A DNA stretch of 64,000 nucleotides from Oceanispirochaeta sp963676905. Lineage in GTDB: Bacteria; Spirochaetota; Spirochaetia; DSM-2461. Position 1 is the stretch's first letter. Each line of letters begins with the position of its first letter. The translations under genes were made by a program, and so were the position numbers. Positions 52,080 through 61,067 of the stretch are shown here, in pieces. The notes under the pieces are model-generated. The model was not told where the DNA came from and ran no database searches. It saw nothing but the letters and a program-made list of their open reading frames with translations. Where the stretch lies: the NCBI GenBank assembly GCA_963676905.2, contig CAXXVE010000001.1:1302001-1366000 (forward strand), read 5' to 3'.

Positions 52080-54281
52080 ATGAAAGTACTTGCTCACCGG
52101 CCCTTCCTGCGAAAATTTCTGATATCCTATCTGCTCATTCTCCTGATCCCGCTTACCCTCAGTATTCTGACCTTTCACGGCAGCACTGATGTTGTAAAGG
52201 ACTATGCTGACAAGTCCAACAGGGCCCTTATAAGTCAGGTCCGGTTTGTAGTGGACCAGCGGATATCCAGTCTGGAAAATCAGGTTTTTCAGATAAGCCA
52301 GGACAAGAAAATGGACTCCCTGAGCAAGCAGCAGCGCCCCCTGGACCCGGACTTTCATCTGGATATGGTGGCGGCCATGAAGCGGTTGAACTCCTTTATG
52401 ATGCTTGAAAACAACATCGCCAAAGATTACTACATAATCTTCCTGAACAGCGGCTATGTTATGGATGGAACGACAATCATCCCCCTGGATATGTTTTTCA
52501 GGTACAACTTCAAATACGGAGACTGGGAAGAGGAGGAGTGGAGAAGTTTTTTGACCTCCCGCTATCACAGCGCCTCCTTTCTGAAGTCCGATACCATACT
52601 GAGCAAGAATGAGGTTTATAAGGGACTGCCGTTTATCAAGACCATCCCCTTCTACTTCAACTCAACAAACACAGCCTTTGTTCTGTATACCATCGGGGAG
52701 AGTGATCTCTTCGCCTACTACTATCCTGACAGTACAAGCTGGAGGGGGGAACCCTACCTGCAGAACCCCGGTGAGGAGCTCCTTGCAGGCAGCAGGACCG
52801 GCCTTGCCGGGAGGGGTATCAGGATCGAATCGGTATCGGAAAAGTACGGTCTGACATTTGGTCTCACAGTCCCCTACAAGGACGCCTATGAGAGGCTCGT
52901 ACAGATCCGCTGGATCATGATCATTATCTATGCTGTTGTCTTTGTCGCAGGCTGTCTGGCCGCATTCCTTCTGGCAAGAAGAAATGCCAATCCTCTCCAC
53001 AGTCTGTACAATATGGTGCAGGGATCTGTTCCGGAGGAACGCAAGGAAGGTTCGGGTTATGAGGTCCTGAACTCCTCGGTACAGGCCCTGATAAGCAACA
53101 ACAACTCTCTTGAAAACAGGCTGGAGGAACACAGAAAGGTCATAGGGGAGGAGTACTACTACCGCCTTGTCAAATACGGATTTGACAGCCCCGAAGAGAT
53201 GGAGTCTCTGAGGCTCTTTCTGAACAAACCTCTTCCCCGGGGACGAAACGGTATCCTTCTGCTGAACATCTTTTCAGATCAGTTTGTTGAGGACAGCGGC
53301 AACCTTGGTGAGATTAAAGGCCTAAAGCTGAGCGTCATTGAACTTCTCAAGGATAAAAGCAGCTTTCCCGGATGCTGGCTGGATCTGGACAATCTCTCCA
53401 TAGGCTATATTTTCAGCATCAATTCCTTTGACCGTGATCTCTGGTTTGAACTGATGGAGAAGGAGATCCGGGAGCTGCAGAGCATACTCAATGATCATGT
53501 GGACCTTCCCTGCTACTGGACCGTGGGCAATCCTGTAAACGATGCGTTCAACCTCAACAGCTCCTACAGACAGGCCAGGCTGATGGCCGATGAACTCTCC
53601 TCACAGGAGAGGGGGCGGATCTATGAGTACAGAAACCTCTCCCCCACGTCCCGGGAGTCGTCCCTGCCCATCGATGTCCTTCAAAAGCTTGTGAACCTCG
53701 GGAAAGCGGGGAATGCCGACCTGGCCCTCAATCTCTTCCGGGAGAACTGGGACGAGAATATGAAGGAGAAGCAGCTGAGTGTCCGCAACAGGCAGGCCTA
53801 CTTTATGGAGCTCAGAAGCCTGCTGATAAGGATCAATCCTGTCCTTTCTGATAAACCTGACTTTTTTGATTTTCATTTGAAGTCTGCGGAAGAGGTAGAG
53901 AGTACGGTATGTGCCGTATTCAGGGAGATGGAGGAGGCCCTCAAACGGGACAGCCAGAAGTGCAAGGATGAACTGAAGGAGAGACTCATTGCCTACGTGG
54001 AGTCCCATTTTCTGGACGAGTCCCTGAGCCTCAGCAGTATTGCCGATGCCTTCAAAAAGAGTGAGAGTTATATCTCCCATTTCTTTAAACGTTATTGTGA
54101 TGAAAATTTTTATACCATGCTGGAGCGCCTGAGAATGGAGAGGGCCAGAACCCTGCTGACCACTACGGAAATGCCTATAAAAGAGGTTTCCGCCGGGTCC
54201 GGATACTCGAGCATGCACTCCTTCCGCAGAGCCTTTAAAAAGGTCTATGGAGTAAGTCCCTCTTCATTCAGAGAAATTTAG
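52080..54281 (+). CDS. YesS-like membrane-bound AraC-family regulator
   Basis: 733 residues. TM1 (about 13-32), an extracytoplasmic sensor region (about 35-270), TM2 (about 273-295), a long cytoplasmic linker, and a C-terminal AraC HTH pair (about 640-733; LSLSSIADAFKKSESYISH and GSGYSSMHSFRRAFKK). This is the layout of B. subtilis YesS, which regulates rhamnogalacturonan genes. It lacks a histidine kinase or receiver domain, so sensing and DNA binding sit in one protein. It probably activates the importer and hydrolases here. No good ribosome-binding site is seen. Confidence 0.82.
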   Translation: MKVLAHRPFLRKFLISYLLILLIPLTLSILTFHGSTDVVKDYADKSNRALISQVRFVVDQRISSLENQVFQISQDKKMDSLSKQQRPLDPDFHLDMVAAMKRLNSFMMLENNIAKDYYIIFLNSGYVMDGTTIIPLDMFFRYNFKYGDWEEEEWRSFLTSRYHSASFLKSDTILSKNEVYKGLPFIKTIPFYFNSTNTAFVLYTIGESDLFAYYYPDSTSWRGEPYLQNPGEELLAGSRTGLAGRGIRIESVSEKYGLTFGLTVPYKDAYERLVQIRWIMIIIYAVVFVAGCLAAFLLARRNANPLHSLYNMVQGSVPEERKEGSGYEVLNSSVQALISNNNSLENRLEEHRKVIGEEYYYRLVKYGFDSPEEMESLRLFLNKPLPRGRNGILLLNIFSDQFVEDSGNLGEIKGLKLSVIELLKDKSSFPGCWLDLDNLSIGYIFSINSFDRDLWFELMEKEIRELQSILNDHVDLPCYWTVGNPVNDAFNLNSSYRQARLMADELSSQERGRIYEYRNLSPTSRESSLPIDVLQKLVNLGKAGNADLALNLFRENWDENMKEKQLSVRNRQAYFMELRSLLIRINPVLSDKPDFFDFHLKSAEEVESTVCAVFREMEEALKRDSQKCKDELKERLIAYVESHFLDESLSLSSIADAFKKSESYISHFFKRYCDENFYTMLERLRMERARTLLTTTEMPIKEVSAGSGYSSMHSFRRAFKKVYGVSPSSFREI

Positions 54282-54298
54282 ACAGGAGATAGTGATAC

Positions 54299-55582
54299 AT
54301 GATTTCTGAAATGATTAATATAAAATCCCTGAAAGAGGGAAATGATAAACACTATACCGGTGCCTTTAAAAAGGCCTTTGATATCTGCAGAAAACAGGGG
54401 GGGGGGACGGTTTATGTTCCTCCCGGAAAATACAGCTCCGGCCCCATTGAGATGTGCAGCAACTCCGCACTTCACCTGGATGCGGGGGCGGAGATTCTGT
54501 TTCACTCAGAACTGAATGAGTTTCCCCTTGTTGAGTCCCGGTGGGAGGGGAAGGTTCAGGACTGCTACATGCCCCTGATCTATGGAAGGGATCTTGAGAA
54601 TGTCACAGTCTGCGGACGGGGGACTCTGAACGGCCAGGGGGCTCTCTGGTGGAAGCCCTTCCGGGCGGGGGAGCTGGATCATCCCCGTCCCCGGTTCATC
54701 TCCTTCGAGAACTCCGAAAGAATCCTCATCGAAGGCATCCGTCTGGTGGACTCTCCCTCCTGGACTGTCACCCCTGTGAACAGCCGGAACATCACCATCC
54801 ATAATATTTCCATCCGGAATCCCGCGGATTCCCCCAATACCGACGGAATAAATCCGGACTCCTGCAGCGAAGTGAGAATCTCAGACTGTCATGTGGATGT
54901 GGGAGACGACTGCATCACAATTAAAAGCGGTGTGGAGCAGAACCCGGAGCGGATTCCCTGCCGGAATATAAGCATAACAAACTGCACTCTGGTCCGCGGA
55001 CACGGGGGTGTTGTCATCGGCAGCGAGATGAGCGGCAGCGTCAGGAATGTTGTTATAAGCAACTGCATCTTCAACGGAACCGACAGGGGAGTCCGCCTCA
55101 AGTCCCGCCGGGGCAGGGGAGGTGTGGTTGAGGACATCCGGATCAGCAACCTCATCATGGACGATGTGATGTGTCCTGTTGTGATGAACCTCTACTATTT
55201 TTGCGGTGAGGGGGGAAAGGACAGGAAGGTCTGGGACCCCGACGCCTATCCCGTTGACGAGGGAACTCCCGCCTTCCGGAGAATCAGCATAAACGGTCTG
55301 ACGGCGCGGAATGTCCGCTCCGCCGCCATGTTTCTCAACGGCCTTCCCGAAAGCCCCCTGAGGGAGCTGAACTTCAGCGACCTGAGAATCCATATGAAGA
55401 CGGGTGCCGACCCCGAATTCCCCGCCATGCGGGACAAGCTTGAACCCATGTCCGGTGAGGGAGTGTTTGCAGAATATGTGGAAGAGAGCAGCTTCCGGGA
55501 TGTGACTGTTGAGAACTGCAGCGGCGAGGTCTTCAGAATGAATCATGTCAGCGGCATCAGGGGCGGCGTCTCCGCAGTCTGA
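54299..55582 (+). CDS. Glycoside hydrolase family 28 (polygalacturonase-type)
   Basis: 427 residues, right-handed beta-helix. All GH28 catalytic motifs are present: NTDG (180-183), DD (203-204), GHG (234-236) and RLK (266-268). There is no signal peptide, so it acts in the cytoplasm, presumably as an exo-hydrolase releasing galacturonic acid from imported pectic oligosaccharides. AGGAG nine bases before ATG 54299 supports the start. It follows a YesS-like regulator and precedes convergent GH105. Confidence 0.92.
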   Translation: MISEMINIKSLKEGNDKHYTGAFKKAFDICRKQGGGTVYVPPGKYSSGPIEMCSNSALHLDAGAEILFHSELNEFPLVESRWEGKVQDCYMPLIYGRDLENVTVCGRGTLNGQGALWWKPFRAGELDHPRPRFISFENSERILIEGIRLVDSPSWTVTPVNSRNITIHNISIRNPADSPNTDGINPDSCSEVRISDCHVDVGDDCITIKSGVEQNPERIPCRNISITNCTLVRGHGGVVIGSEMSGSVRNVVISNCIFNGTDRGVRLKSRRGRGGVVEDIRISNLIMDDVMCPVVMNLYYFCGEGGKDRKVWDPDAYPVDEGTPAFRRISINGLTARNVRSAAMFLNGLPESPLRELNFSDLRIHMKTGADPEFPAMRDKLEPMSGEGVFAEYVEESSFRDVTVENCSGEVFRMNHVSGIRGGVSAV

Positions 55583-55614
55583 TACCGCCGGGACCGGCCC
55601 GGGCGGCCGGTATC
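55581..55614. terminator. GC-rich hairpin between convergent stop codons
   Basis: GATACCG and CGGTATC form the outer stem of a GC-rich hairpin that spans both stop codons (GH28 and the convergent GH105). It lacks U-runs, so it may act as a bidirectional terminator of modest strength. Confidence 0.4.
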
Positions 55615-56659
55615 AGGATGCGGGGCTTTCCGCCTTGATGTGATCAAGGAGGGCGCAGAAGAAGCTCAGTGCCAGTCCCTGCCCCCATCCCTGAATCCTC
55701 TTCTTCGGCACCCTGTTGTAGTCCTCAAGGGTTTTCATAACAGCGGTGCCCGCCGAAACGTTCTGTATCATTCCCCTGGAATCAATATTTTCAAGCACTC
55801 CCCGATAGGCCGCCAGGGCCGCCTTCCTGTGGAGGGGGTGTTTGTTGATCACAAGGGCCGCCGCTATTCCGCAGCTTGCCGAAACCTCCTCACAGGTTCC
55901 GGGATTATCAAGAACTGTGTGCCAGAGTCCTCCGGGGCTCTGGAGGCGGACAAGGGCGCTGAGCTGGTCCCGCAAGGCGCAGTCGATGGCCATAAACTCA
56001 GGATAGAGATAGTTTATATAGTTTTTGGCTTCCGCCATGGTCAGGGCGGCCCAGGCGTTGGCCCGTCCCCAGTGGATTCCGGACATATGCCCTTTTGTCT
56101 GATCGTCATATCCATGGTAGAAGAGGTTGGTTTCCGCATCCTGCAGCAGCTCCTCATGCATCAGATACTGATGGAGGGCATCCTGCTCATAGGACTTTTC
56201 CCCCGTAATCCGGCTGACCCGCAGGAGAAAGTAGGCTGCCATAAAGAGGGTGTCCGCCCAGGCCTGGCCCGGAAAATCATTGTCAGCGGAAACTGTATGC
56301 TGCAGAACACTGTCGCCGAAGCGGGTGGCTTCGTTTTTCAGAAACTCAGCCTTCCTGACAGCAAGGTCGAGATACTTTTTATCCTGTGTATATTCGTAGA
56401 GGGAGAGCAGAGGGTGTCCCATGCTCATGGTGTTGACCATGAAGACGGGAAGGCCTATTTCCATATACTCATCAATCCAGCTTTTCAGGTAGTCCATGTA
56501 TTCGTCTCTGCCGGTGCACTCCCAGGCCCGGGATATTCCGTAGAACGCAACTCCGCATGGCCACTCCCATGTAAAATCCATATCCATGGTCCGGGTTACT
56601 ACCCGGTGAATGGTCTCTTCAAGTTCCCCTCTGTCAATTGATAACAGTATATCCGCCAT
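55613..56659 (-). CDS. GH105-type unsaturated glucuronyl/galacturonyl hydrolase
   Basis: About 348 residues, alpha/alpha-barrel of the YteR/YesR family. GQAWADTLFM contains the likely catalytic Asp136, and HWGRANAWAA is near 198-207. It removes a terminal unsaturated uronic acid left by a lyase. No signal peptide, so cytoplasmic. The ATG at 56659 has GGAG upstream; ATG 56677 or 56728 would add 6 or 23 residues. It is divergent from lacI, and its promoter overlaps that of lacI. Confidence 0.85.
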   Translation of the reverse strand: MADILLSIDRGELEETIHRVVTRTMDMDFTWEWPCGVAFYGISRAWECTGRDEYMDYLKSWIDEYMEIGLPVFMVNTMSMGHPLLSLYEYTQDKKYLDLAVRKAEFLKNEATRFGDSVLQHTVSADNDFPGQAWADTLFMAAYFLLRVSRITGEKSYEQDALHQYLMHEELLQDAETNLFYHGYDDQTKGHMSGIHWGRANAWAALTMAEAKNYINYLYPEFMAIDCALRDQLSALVRLQSPGGLWHTVLDNPGTCEEVSASCGIAAALVINKHPLHRKAALAAYRGVLENIDSRGMIQNVSAGTAVMKTLEDYNRVPKKRIQGWGQGLALSFFCALLDHIKAESPAS

Positions 56660-56728
56660 ATTCTCATCTCCGTCCATTCCGTGACCGTCCTTCGCTTTTT
56701 TGAGACAAAGTGTCACAAATAATGACAT

Positions 56729-56772
56729 ATAGTATCATTTCTTTTGACATAGATCAAATTCAATGAGACAAT
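56729..56772. promoter_or_regulatory. Overlapping divergent promoters of GH105 and lacI
   Basis: Plus strand: TTGACA (56744-56749) and GACAAT (56767-56772), 17 bases apart, for lacI. Minus strand: TTGATC (at 56757-56752) and TACTAT (56734-56729), 17 bases apart, for GH105. The two promoters face apart but share bases. TGTCA (56711-56715) and TGACA (56723-56727) form a nearby inverted repeat that may be an operator. Confidence 0.55.
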
Positions 56773-56787
56773 AATTTTGAGGTGACC

Positions 56788-57759
56788 ATGGCAACAAAGG
56801 ACGACATTGTAGAACTTTCCGGTGTTTCACGGAGTTCAGTATTCCGGTTTTTCAGAGGGGACAAAGTCCGCCCCGAAGCCCGGGAGAAAATCCTTTCAGC
56901 CATACAGCAGCTCAACTATCCCTATGAACCGGAACGGCCTGATGACTGCAGCGGAACCTTTGTCATCTCTATAAGGCCGGACTTCAAGTACTTCAAGGGG
57001 TACGGCCTCTCCATGACTGGATTTATGAACAGGGCCAGCGGTTACAACTGTTCGGTGGAGCTTAAAACCGGCGGCATTCAATCCGGCGACCTCTCATCAG
57101 GGAAGGGGTACAAGGGTGTCCTTATCCTCGGAAAGAAAAGTGAGGAAGAGGAAGAGGAGGCCAGGACCCTGAGGGACCTTGGTATCCCCTACGTTCTGGT
57201 CAACCGCATGTTCGACGACAGAGTCACAAACTGGATCAGCGTTGACCTTGAGGCAGCAGCCGAAGAGGCTGCGGGGTACCTTCTGGATCTCGGCCACAGA
57301 GACATCGGCTGCTGGGGGGTAACCAGTCAGTATCAGATCGACAGGCACAAGAAAAAAGGCTACGAGAATGCCTTCCGCAAGAGAGGCCTCTCCCTGCCGG
57401 ACTGTTCCTTCAGCGACAGGGACGGCGGTTTTGAAGAGGTCCTTCACTCTCTGATCGATGAGAATCGGATGCCCGGTGCATGGTTCGCCCTTTCCGATGA
57501 GCTCGCCATGAGGTTCAACAAAGTGGCCCGGGAGAGGGGATTGCGCATACCCGAAGATATCTCTCTTATCGGGATGGATGATGTGGAGCCCGCCGCCTTT
57601 ATGACCCCCCCTCTAACAAGTATACATATACCCTACCAGGAGTACGGAAGTGCCGCACTGGATGCCCTCCGTTATCAGATAGCCAATCCGGATATTCTCT
57701 GCCAGCAGATTCTTTTGAAGCACAGGCTGGTAGTCAGAGAGTCCTGCAGAAATATTTAG
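56788..57759 (+). CDS. LacI-family transcriptional regulator
   Basis: 323 residues from ATG 56788 (GAGGTG just upstream; a GTG at 56782 is less likely). N-terminal HTH (KDDIVELSGVSRSSVFRFFR, near 4-23) and the hinge KILSAIQQLNYPYEP. The sugar-binding domain of the periplasmic-binding fold follows, with the usual C-terminal TSIHIPYQEYGSAALDAL. It is divergent from GH105 and upstream of a second sugar ABC importer. It probably represses both until a pectic sugar binds. Confidence 0.9.
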   Translation: MATKDDIVELSGVSRSSVFRFFRGDKVRPEAREKILSAIQQLNYPYEPERPDDCSGTFVISIRPDFKYFKGYGLSMTGFMNRASGYNCSVELKTGGIQSGDLSSGKGYKGVLILGKKSEEEEEEARTLRDLGIPYVLVNRMFDDRVTNWISVDLEAAAEEAAGYLLDLGHRDIGCWGVTSQYQIDRHKKKGYENAFRKRGLSLPDCSFSDRDGGFEEVLHSLIDENRMPGAWFALSDELAMRFNKVARERGLRIPEDISLIGMDDVEPAAFMTPPLTSIHIPYQEYGSAALDALRYQIANPDILCQQILLKHRLVVRESCRNI

Positions 57760-57811
57760 GTAAGAAAGCTGTCCCCAATCAGGACGGTTTTAAATAAATG
57801 GAGGTCTAAAT

Positions 57812-59092
57812 ATGAGAAAAGCACTATTGCTGTTGGTTCTGCTTACTGCTGTCATCTTTACAGGCTGGGCAACAGGTGCCCAGGAGAGTTCAGGTGAAAC
57901 CGAACTGCGTGTCGCCTGGTGGGGAAATCCCACAAGGGACGAGCGCACTCTGGCAGTCATCGATCTGTACCAGGAGAAGAATCCCGGTGTGAGCATCGAA
58001 CCCGAGACTGTAGGATGGGGAGGATACTGGGACAGAATCAATACCCAGGTTGCCGCGGGAAGCCTTCCCGATGTTATGCAGCATGACTATGCCTACCTTC
58101 TGCAGTTCGCTTCACGCAGGCAGGTAGCCGATATGACACCCTTTGTCGAGTCAGGAATTATCAACCTTGATGGCGTGGATGAAACATATCTTTCCGGAGG
58201 AAGAGTAGACGGCAATCTCTACGGTATCAGCCTGGGGACAAACGCTGTCTGTATGGTTTATGATCCCGGAATGCTGAAGGCCGCCGGTGTGGCCGAGCCC
58301 ACACTGGACTGGACCATGTCCGATTTTACAGATGCCGCCCGCAAGGTCTATGCCGAAACAGGCATTCAGACTCTGCCCTTCTTTACAACCGACCCTAAAG
58401 TAGGATTTGAAAACTGGATTCGCCAGACAGGGTATCCCGTATTTGATCCTTCTGGGAAATCTCTTGGATTCAAGGACATGACAGAGCTTGAAGCCTTCTA
58501 TGCCATTCAGGTTGAACTGATTGCCGAAGGTGTCATGATTCCCGTGGAAGAGTCCTTTGTGACCCTGACACCCCAGGAAGGATTTCTGGCACAGGGAAGA
58601 TCCTGGGTGGACTTCATCTGGAGCAACCAGTTTGTATCCACACAGGAAGCCGTGGGACGGGAACTGCATATGACTCTGGTCCCCTCCATCGACAATGGCA
58701 AACGTCCCGGTACCTACCTGAAGCCCTCCATGTTCTTCTCTATTCCCGAGGTTTCAGAGCAGAAGGAAGAGGCCGCGGCATTTGTCGATTTCTTCCTCAA
58801 TGACAGTGACGCCAACAAGATCCTTCTGGGTGAGCGGGGCGTTCCCATCACTCCCGAGGTCCGGGAGATCGTCAAGGCCAATGTTCCCGATGCAATGCAG
58901 CAGATCTTTGACTTTATCTCCATGGTGGGCAACGGCAATGCCAGTCCCATCGATCCTCCCGATCCCGCCGCATCAGGCGAGTTCCTGAAGATGTTCAGGG
59001 ACGTGACAATGGAAACTCTCCTCGGCAATATTACTCCCGCCGAAGGTGCCGCCAAGGTTGAAAAACAGGGCAACGCCATTCTGGGCCGCTGA
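57812..59092 (+). CDS. CUT1 ABC sugar-binding protein, family 1
   Basis: 426 residues, with a signal peptide ending in the WATGAQESSG stretch. LRVAWWGNPTRDERTLAVID is near 32-51; VGWGGYWDRINTQVAAGSLPDVMQHD follows. It is the first gene of the second importer of the locus, just downstream of lacI. The ligand is unknown, but the neighbours suggest a uronate-containing oligomer. Confidence 0.9.
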   Translation: MRKALLLLVLLTAVIFTGWATGAQESSGETELRVAWWGNPTRDERTLAVIDLYQEKNPGVSIEPETVGWGGYWDRINTQVAAGSLPDVMQHDYAYLLQFASRRQVADMTPFVESGIINLDGVDETYLSGGRVDGNLYGISLGTNAVCMVYDPGMLKAAGVAEPTLDWTMSDFTDAARKVYAETGIQTLPFFTTDPKVGFENWIRQTGYPVFDPSGKSLGFKDMTELEAFYAIQVELIAEGVMIPVEESFVTLTPQEGFLAQGRSWVDFIWSNQFVSTQEAVGRELHMTLVPSIDNGKRPGTYLKPSMFFSIPEVSEQKEEAAAFVDFFLNDSDANKILLGERGVPITPEVREIVKANVPDAMQQIFDFISMVGNGNASPIDPPDPAASGEFLKMFRDVTMETLLGNITPAEGAAKVEKQGNAILGR

Positions 59093-59115
59093 TCCTGTAT
59101 AAGAACAACTCTTCT

Positions 59116-59150
59116 GCGGCGCTCTGCTTTTCCTGGGGAGCGCCGCTTTT
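59116..59150 (+). other. Stem-loop between the binding-protein and permease genes
   Basis: GCGGCGCTC (59116-59124) pairs with GAGCGCCGC (59138-59146) and is followed by four T residues. It is the same kind of partial terminator as in the other sugar operons of this window. Confidence 0.7.
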
Positions 59151-59174
59151 CAACAGTTTATAAAGGAGAATGAT

Positions 59175-60110
59175 ATGGGATTGAGCAGTCAAAAACTGTC
59201 CCGCCCCCTAGCAGCTAACACCAGTCTCAAGAAGACCATTGCCGGGTACTGTTTTATATCTCCCTGGCTTATCGGCTTTCTGTTTTTTACTATGCTGCCC
59301 ATCCTGACATCCGCCTACTACGCCATGACGAGTTATGATATTCTGGATGAGCCTGTTTTTATAGGACTGGGCAACTTCCGGTCAATGATCTCGGATGAAC
59401 TCTTCTGGAAGTCTGTGGGTGTGACTTTCAAGTATGTATTTTTTTCTGTCCCCCTGAGACTTGCATTTGCCCTGTTTGTGGCAGTCCTTCTCAATCAGAA
59501 GGCACGGTTTCTGAGATTCCATCAGACCCTCTACTACCTGCCCTCTATTCTGGGCGGAAGCATTGCCGTTGCGGTGATGTGGCGCCGCCTCTTTATGGCC
59601 GACGGAGCCTTCAATGCAATCCTTGAAATAGTCGGTCTGAACCGTGGAATATCCTGGATCGGCCGTGAAGATACAGCCCTCATGACCCTTGTGGTTCTGG
59701 CTGTCTGGCAGTTCGGTTCATCAATGCTTATATTCCTGGCGGGATTGAAACAGATTCCCCAGTCCTACTATGAGGCGGCCCGGATAGACGGCGCCCGGCG
59801 GGATCAGATGTTCTTCAATATCACAATTCCCTACCTCTCATCTGTGATCTTTTTCAACCTTATTATGCAGCTGATTGCGGGATTTACAGTATTCACACAG
59901 GCCTTTGTTGTCTCCGGCGGTTCGGGAGATCCTCTGAACAGCACTCTGGTGTACGCCCTCTACCTCTATCAACGGGCTTTCAAGTACTATCAGATGGGTT
60001 ATGCAAGCGCCATGGCATGGGTTCTGGTTCTTATCATCGGAACCTTTACAATCGTCCTCTTCAAGACTCAGGGAAAGTGGGTCTTCTATGAATCCAAGGA
60101 GGGTAAATAA
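59175..60110 (+). CDS. CUT1 ABC sugar permease 1
   Basis: 311 residues, about six transmembrane helices. The EAA loop EAARIDGARRDQMFFNITIP lies near 199-218, and ALYLYQRAFKYYQMGYASAM near the end is typical of MalF-type subunits. AAGGAG precedes the ATG. Pairs with the next permease. Confidence 0.92.
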   Translation: MGLSSQKLSRPLAANTSLKKTIAGYCFISPWLIGFLFFTMLPILTSAYYAMTSYDILDEPVFIGLGNFRSMISDELFWKSVGVTFKYVFFSVPLRLAFALFVAVLLNQKARFLRFHQTLYYLPSILGGSIAVAVMWRRLFMADGAFNAILEIVGLNRGISWIGREDTALMTLVVLAVWQFGSSMLIFLAGLKQIPQSYYEAARIDGARRDQMFFNITIPYLSSVIFFNLIMQLIAGFTVFTQAFVVSGGSGDPLNSTLVYALYLYQRAFKYYQMGYASAMAWVLVLIIGTFTIVLFKTQGKWVFYESKEGK

Positions 60111-60112
60111 TC

Positions 60113-60958
60113 ATGCCCGGTAAAAGTATGAAGACATTTAATAAAATTCTTTTTCAGCTCCTGATGTTTACCTTCGGACTGATTATGATCTACCCCATCC
60201 TCTGGATGATTTCCAACTCCTTCAAGACTCCCGAGGAAATTTTCGGTTCCGCCTCGCTGCTGCCGGAGAAACTTCTTATTGACAACTACACCAGGGGCTG
60301 GCGCTATGTGGGCTCCCTTACATTTACGGATTTCTTCAGAAACTCCCTCTACTATGCAGGCTTCTCAACCATTGGTGTTGTGGTCTCAAGCGCCTTTGTG
60401 GCTTTCGGGTTTGCCCGTATTCCCTTCAGAGGGAGCAAGTTCTGGTTCGCCGTGATGTTTCTGACCATGATTCTTCCCTACCAGGTTATTATGGTTCCCC
60501 AGTTTATAATCTTTCAGAAGATAGGCTGGATCAACACCTTCAAACCTCTTATCGTTCCGATGTTTATGGGTCTTCCTTTCTTTATCTTTCTGATGGTCCA
60601 GTTTATCCGGGGTATCCCTGTGGAGCTGGATGAGTCGGCCTGGATTGACGGATGCGGATACTTCGCCATCTTTACAAGAATTATAGCCCCTCTGATGAAG
60701 CCGGCGGTGATCACCACAACCATATTCAGCTTCTACTGGCGGTGGGAGGACTTTCTTGGGCCCCTTCTCTACCTGAACAAGCCGAAACTATACACCGTAT
60801 CACTGGCTCTGAGGATGTTCTCAGACCCCATGACCTCTACCGACTGGGGTGCAATCTTCGCCATGGGTACACTGTCCCTTATTCCTGTTCTTGTAATCTT
60901 CATAGCCTTCCAGAAGTATCTGGATCAGGGGATTGCCACAACCGGAATGAAGGGCTGA
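60113..60958 (+). CDS. CUT1 ABC sugar permease 2
   Basis: 281 residues, about six transmembrane helices. The EAA-like loop ELDESAWIDGCGYFAIFTRI lies near 172-191. MalG-type subunit, ending QGIATTGMKG. Starts two bases after the previous stop; no ATPase gene follows, so an unlinked shared ATPase is implied. Confidence 0.92.
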   Translation: MPGKSMKTFNKILFQLLMFTFGLIMIYPILWMISNSFKTPEEIFGSASLLPEKLLIDNYTRGWRYVGSLTFTDFFRNSLYYAGFSTIGVVVSSAFVAFGFARIPFRGSKFWFAVMFLTMILPYQVIMVPQFIIFQKIGWINTFKPLIVPMFMGLPFFIFLMVQFIRGIPVELDESAWIDGCGYFAIFTRIIAPLMKPAVITTTIFSFYWRWEDFLGPLLYLNKPKLYTVSLALRMFSDPMTSTDWGAIFAMGTLSLIPVLVIFIAFQKYLDQGIATTGMKG

Positions 60959-60968
60959 TGAGGACCAT

Positions 60969-60998
60969 TTTTGACTGCAGGTCCAATATTTTGACTGC
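60969..60998. repeat. Direct repeat TTTTGACTGC, 20 bp apart
   Basis: TTTTGACTGC occurs at 60969-60978 and 60989-60998, in the gap between the permease and isomerase-type genes. It could be a regulator site of the TIM-barrel/GH105 pair, or chance. Confidence 0.35.
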
Positions 60999-61067
60999 GG
61001 CAAGTTTTAATTGTCATGGCGGGGATGTCAAAACATAATGGTGTGAAACCTACCGGAGAAATATATT

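Noticed and set aside
55640..56641. 333-codon plus-strand frame opposite the GH105 gene
   Set aside because: The minus strand has GH105 catalytic motifs and a promoter. The plus-strand frame has no motif.
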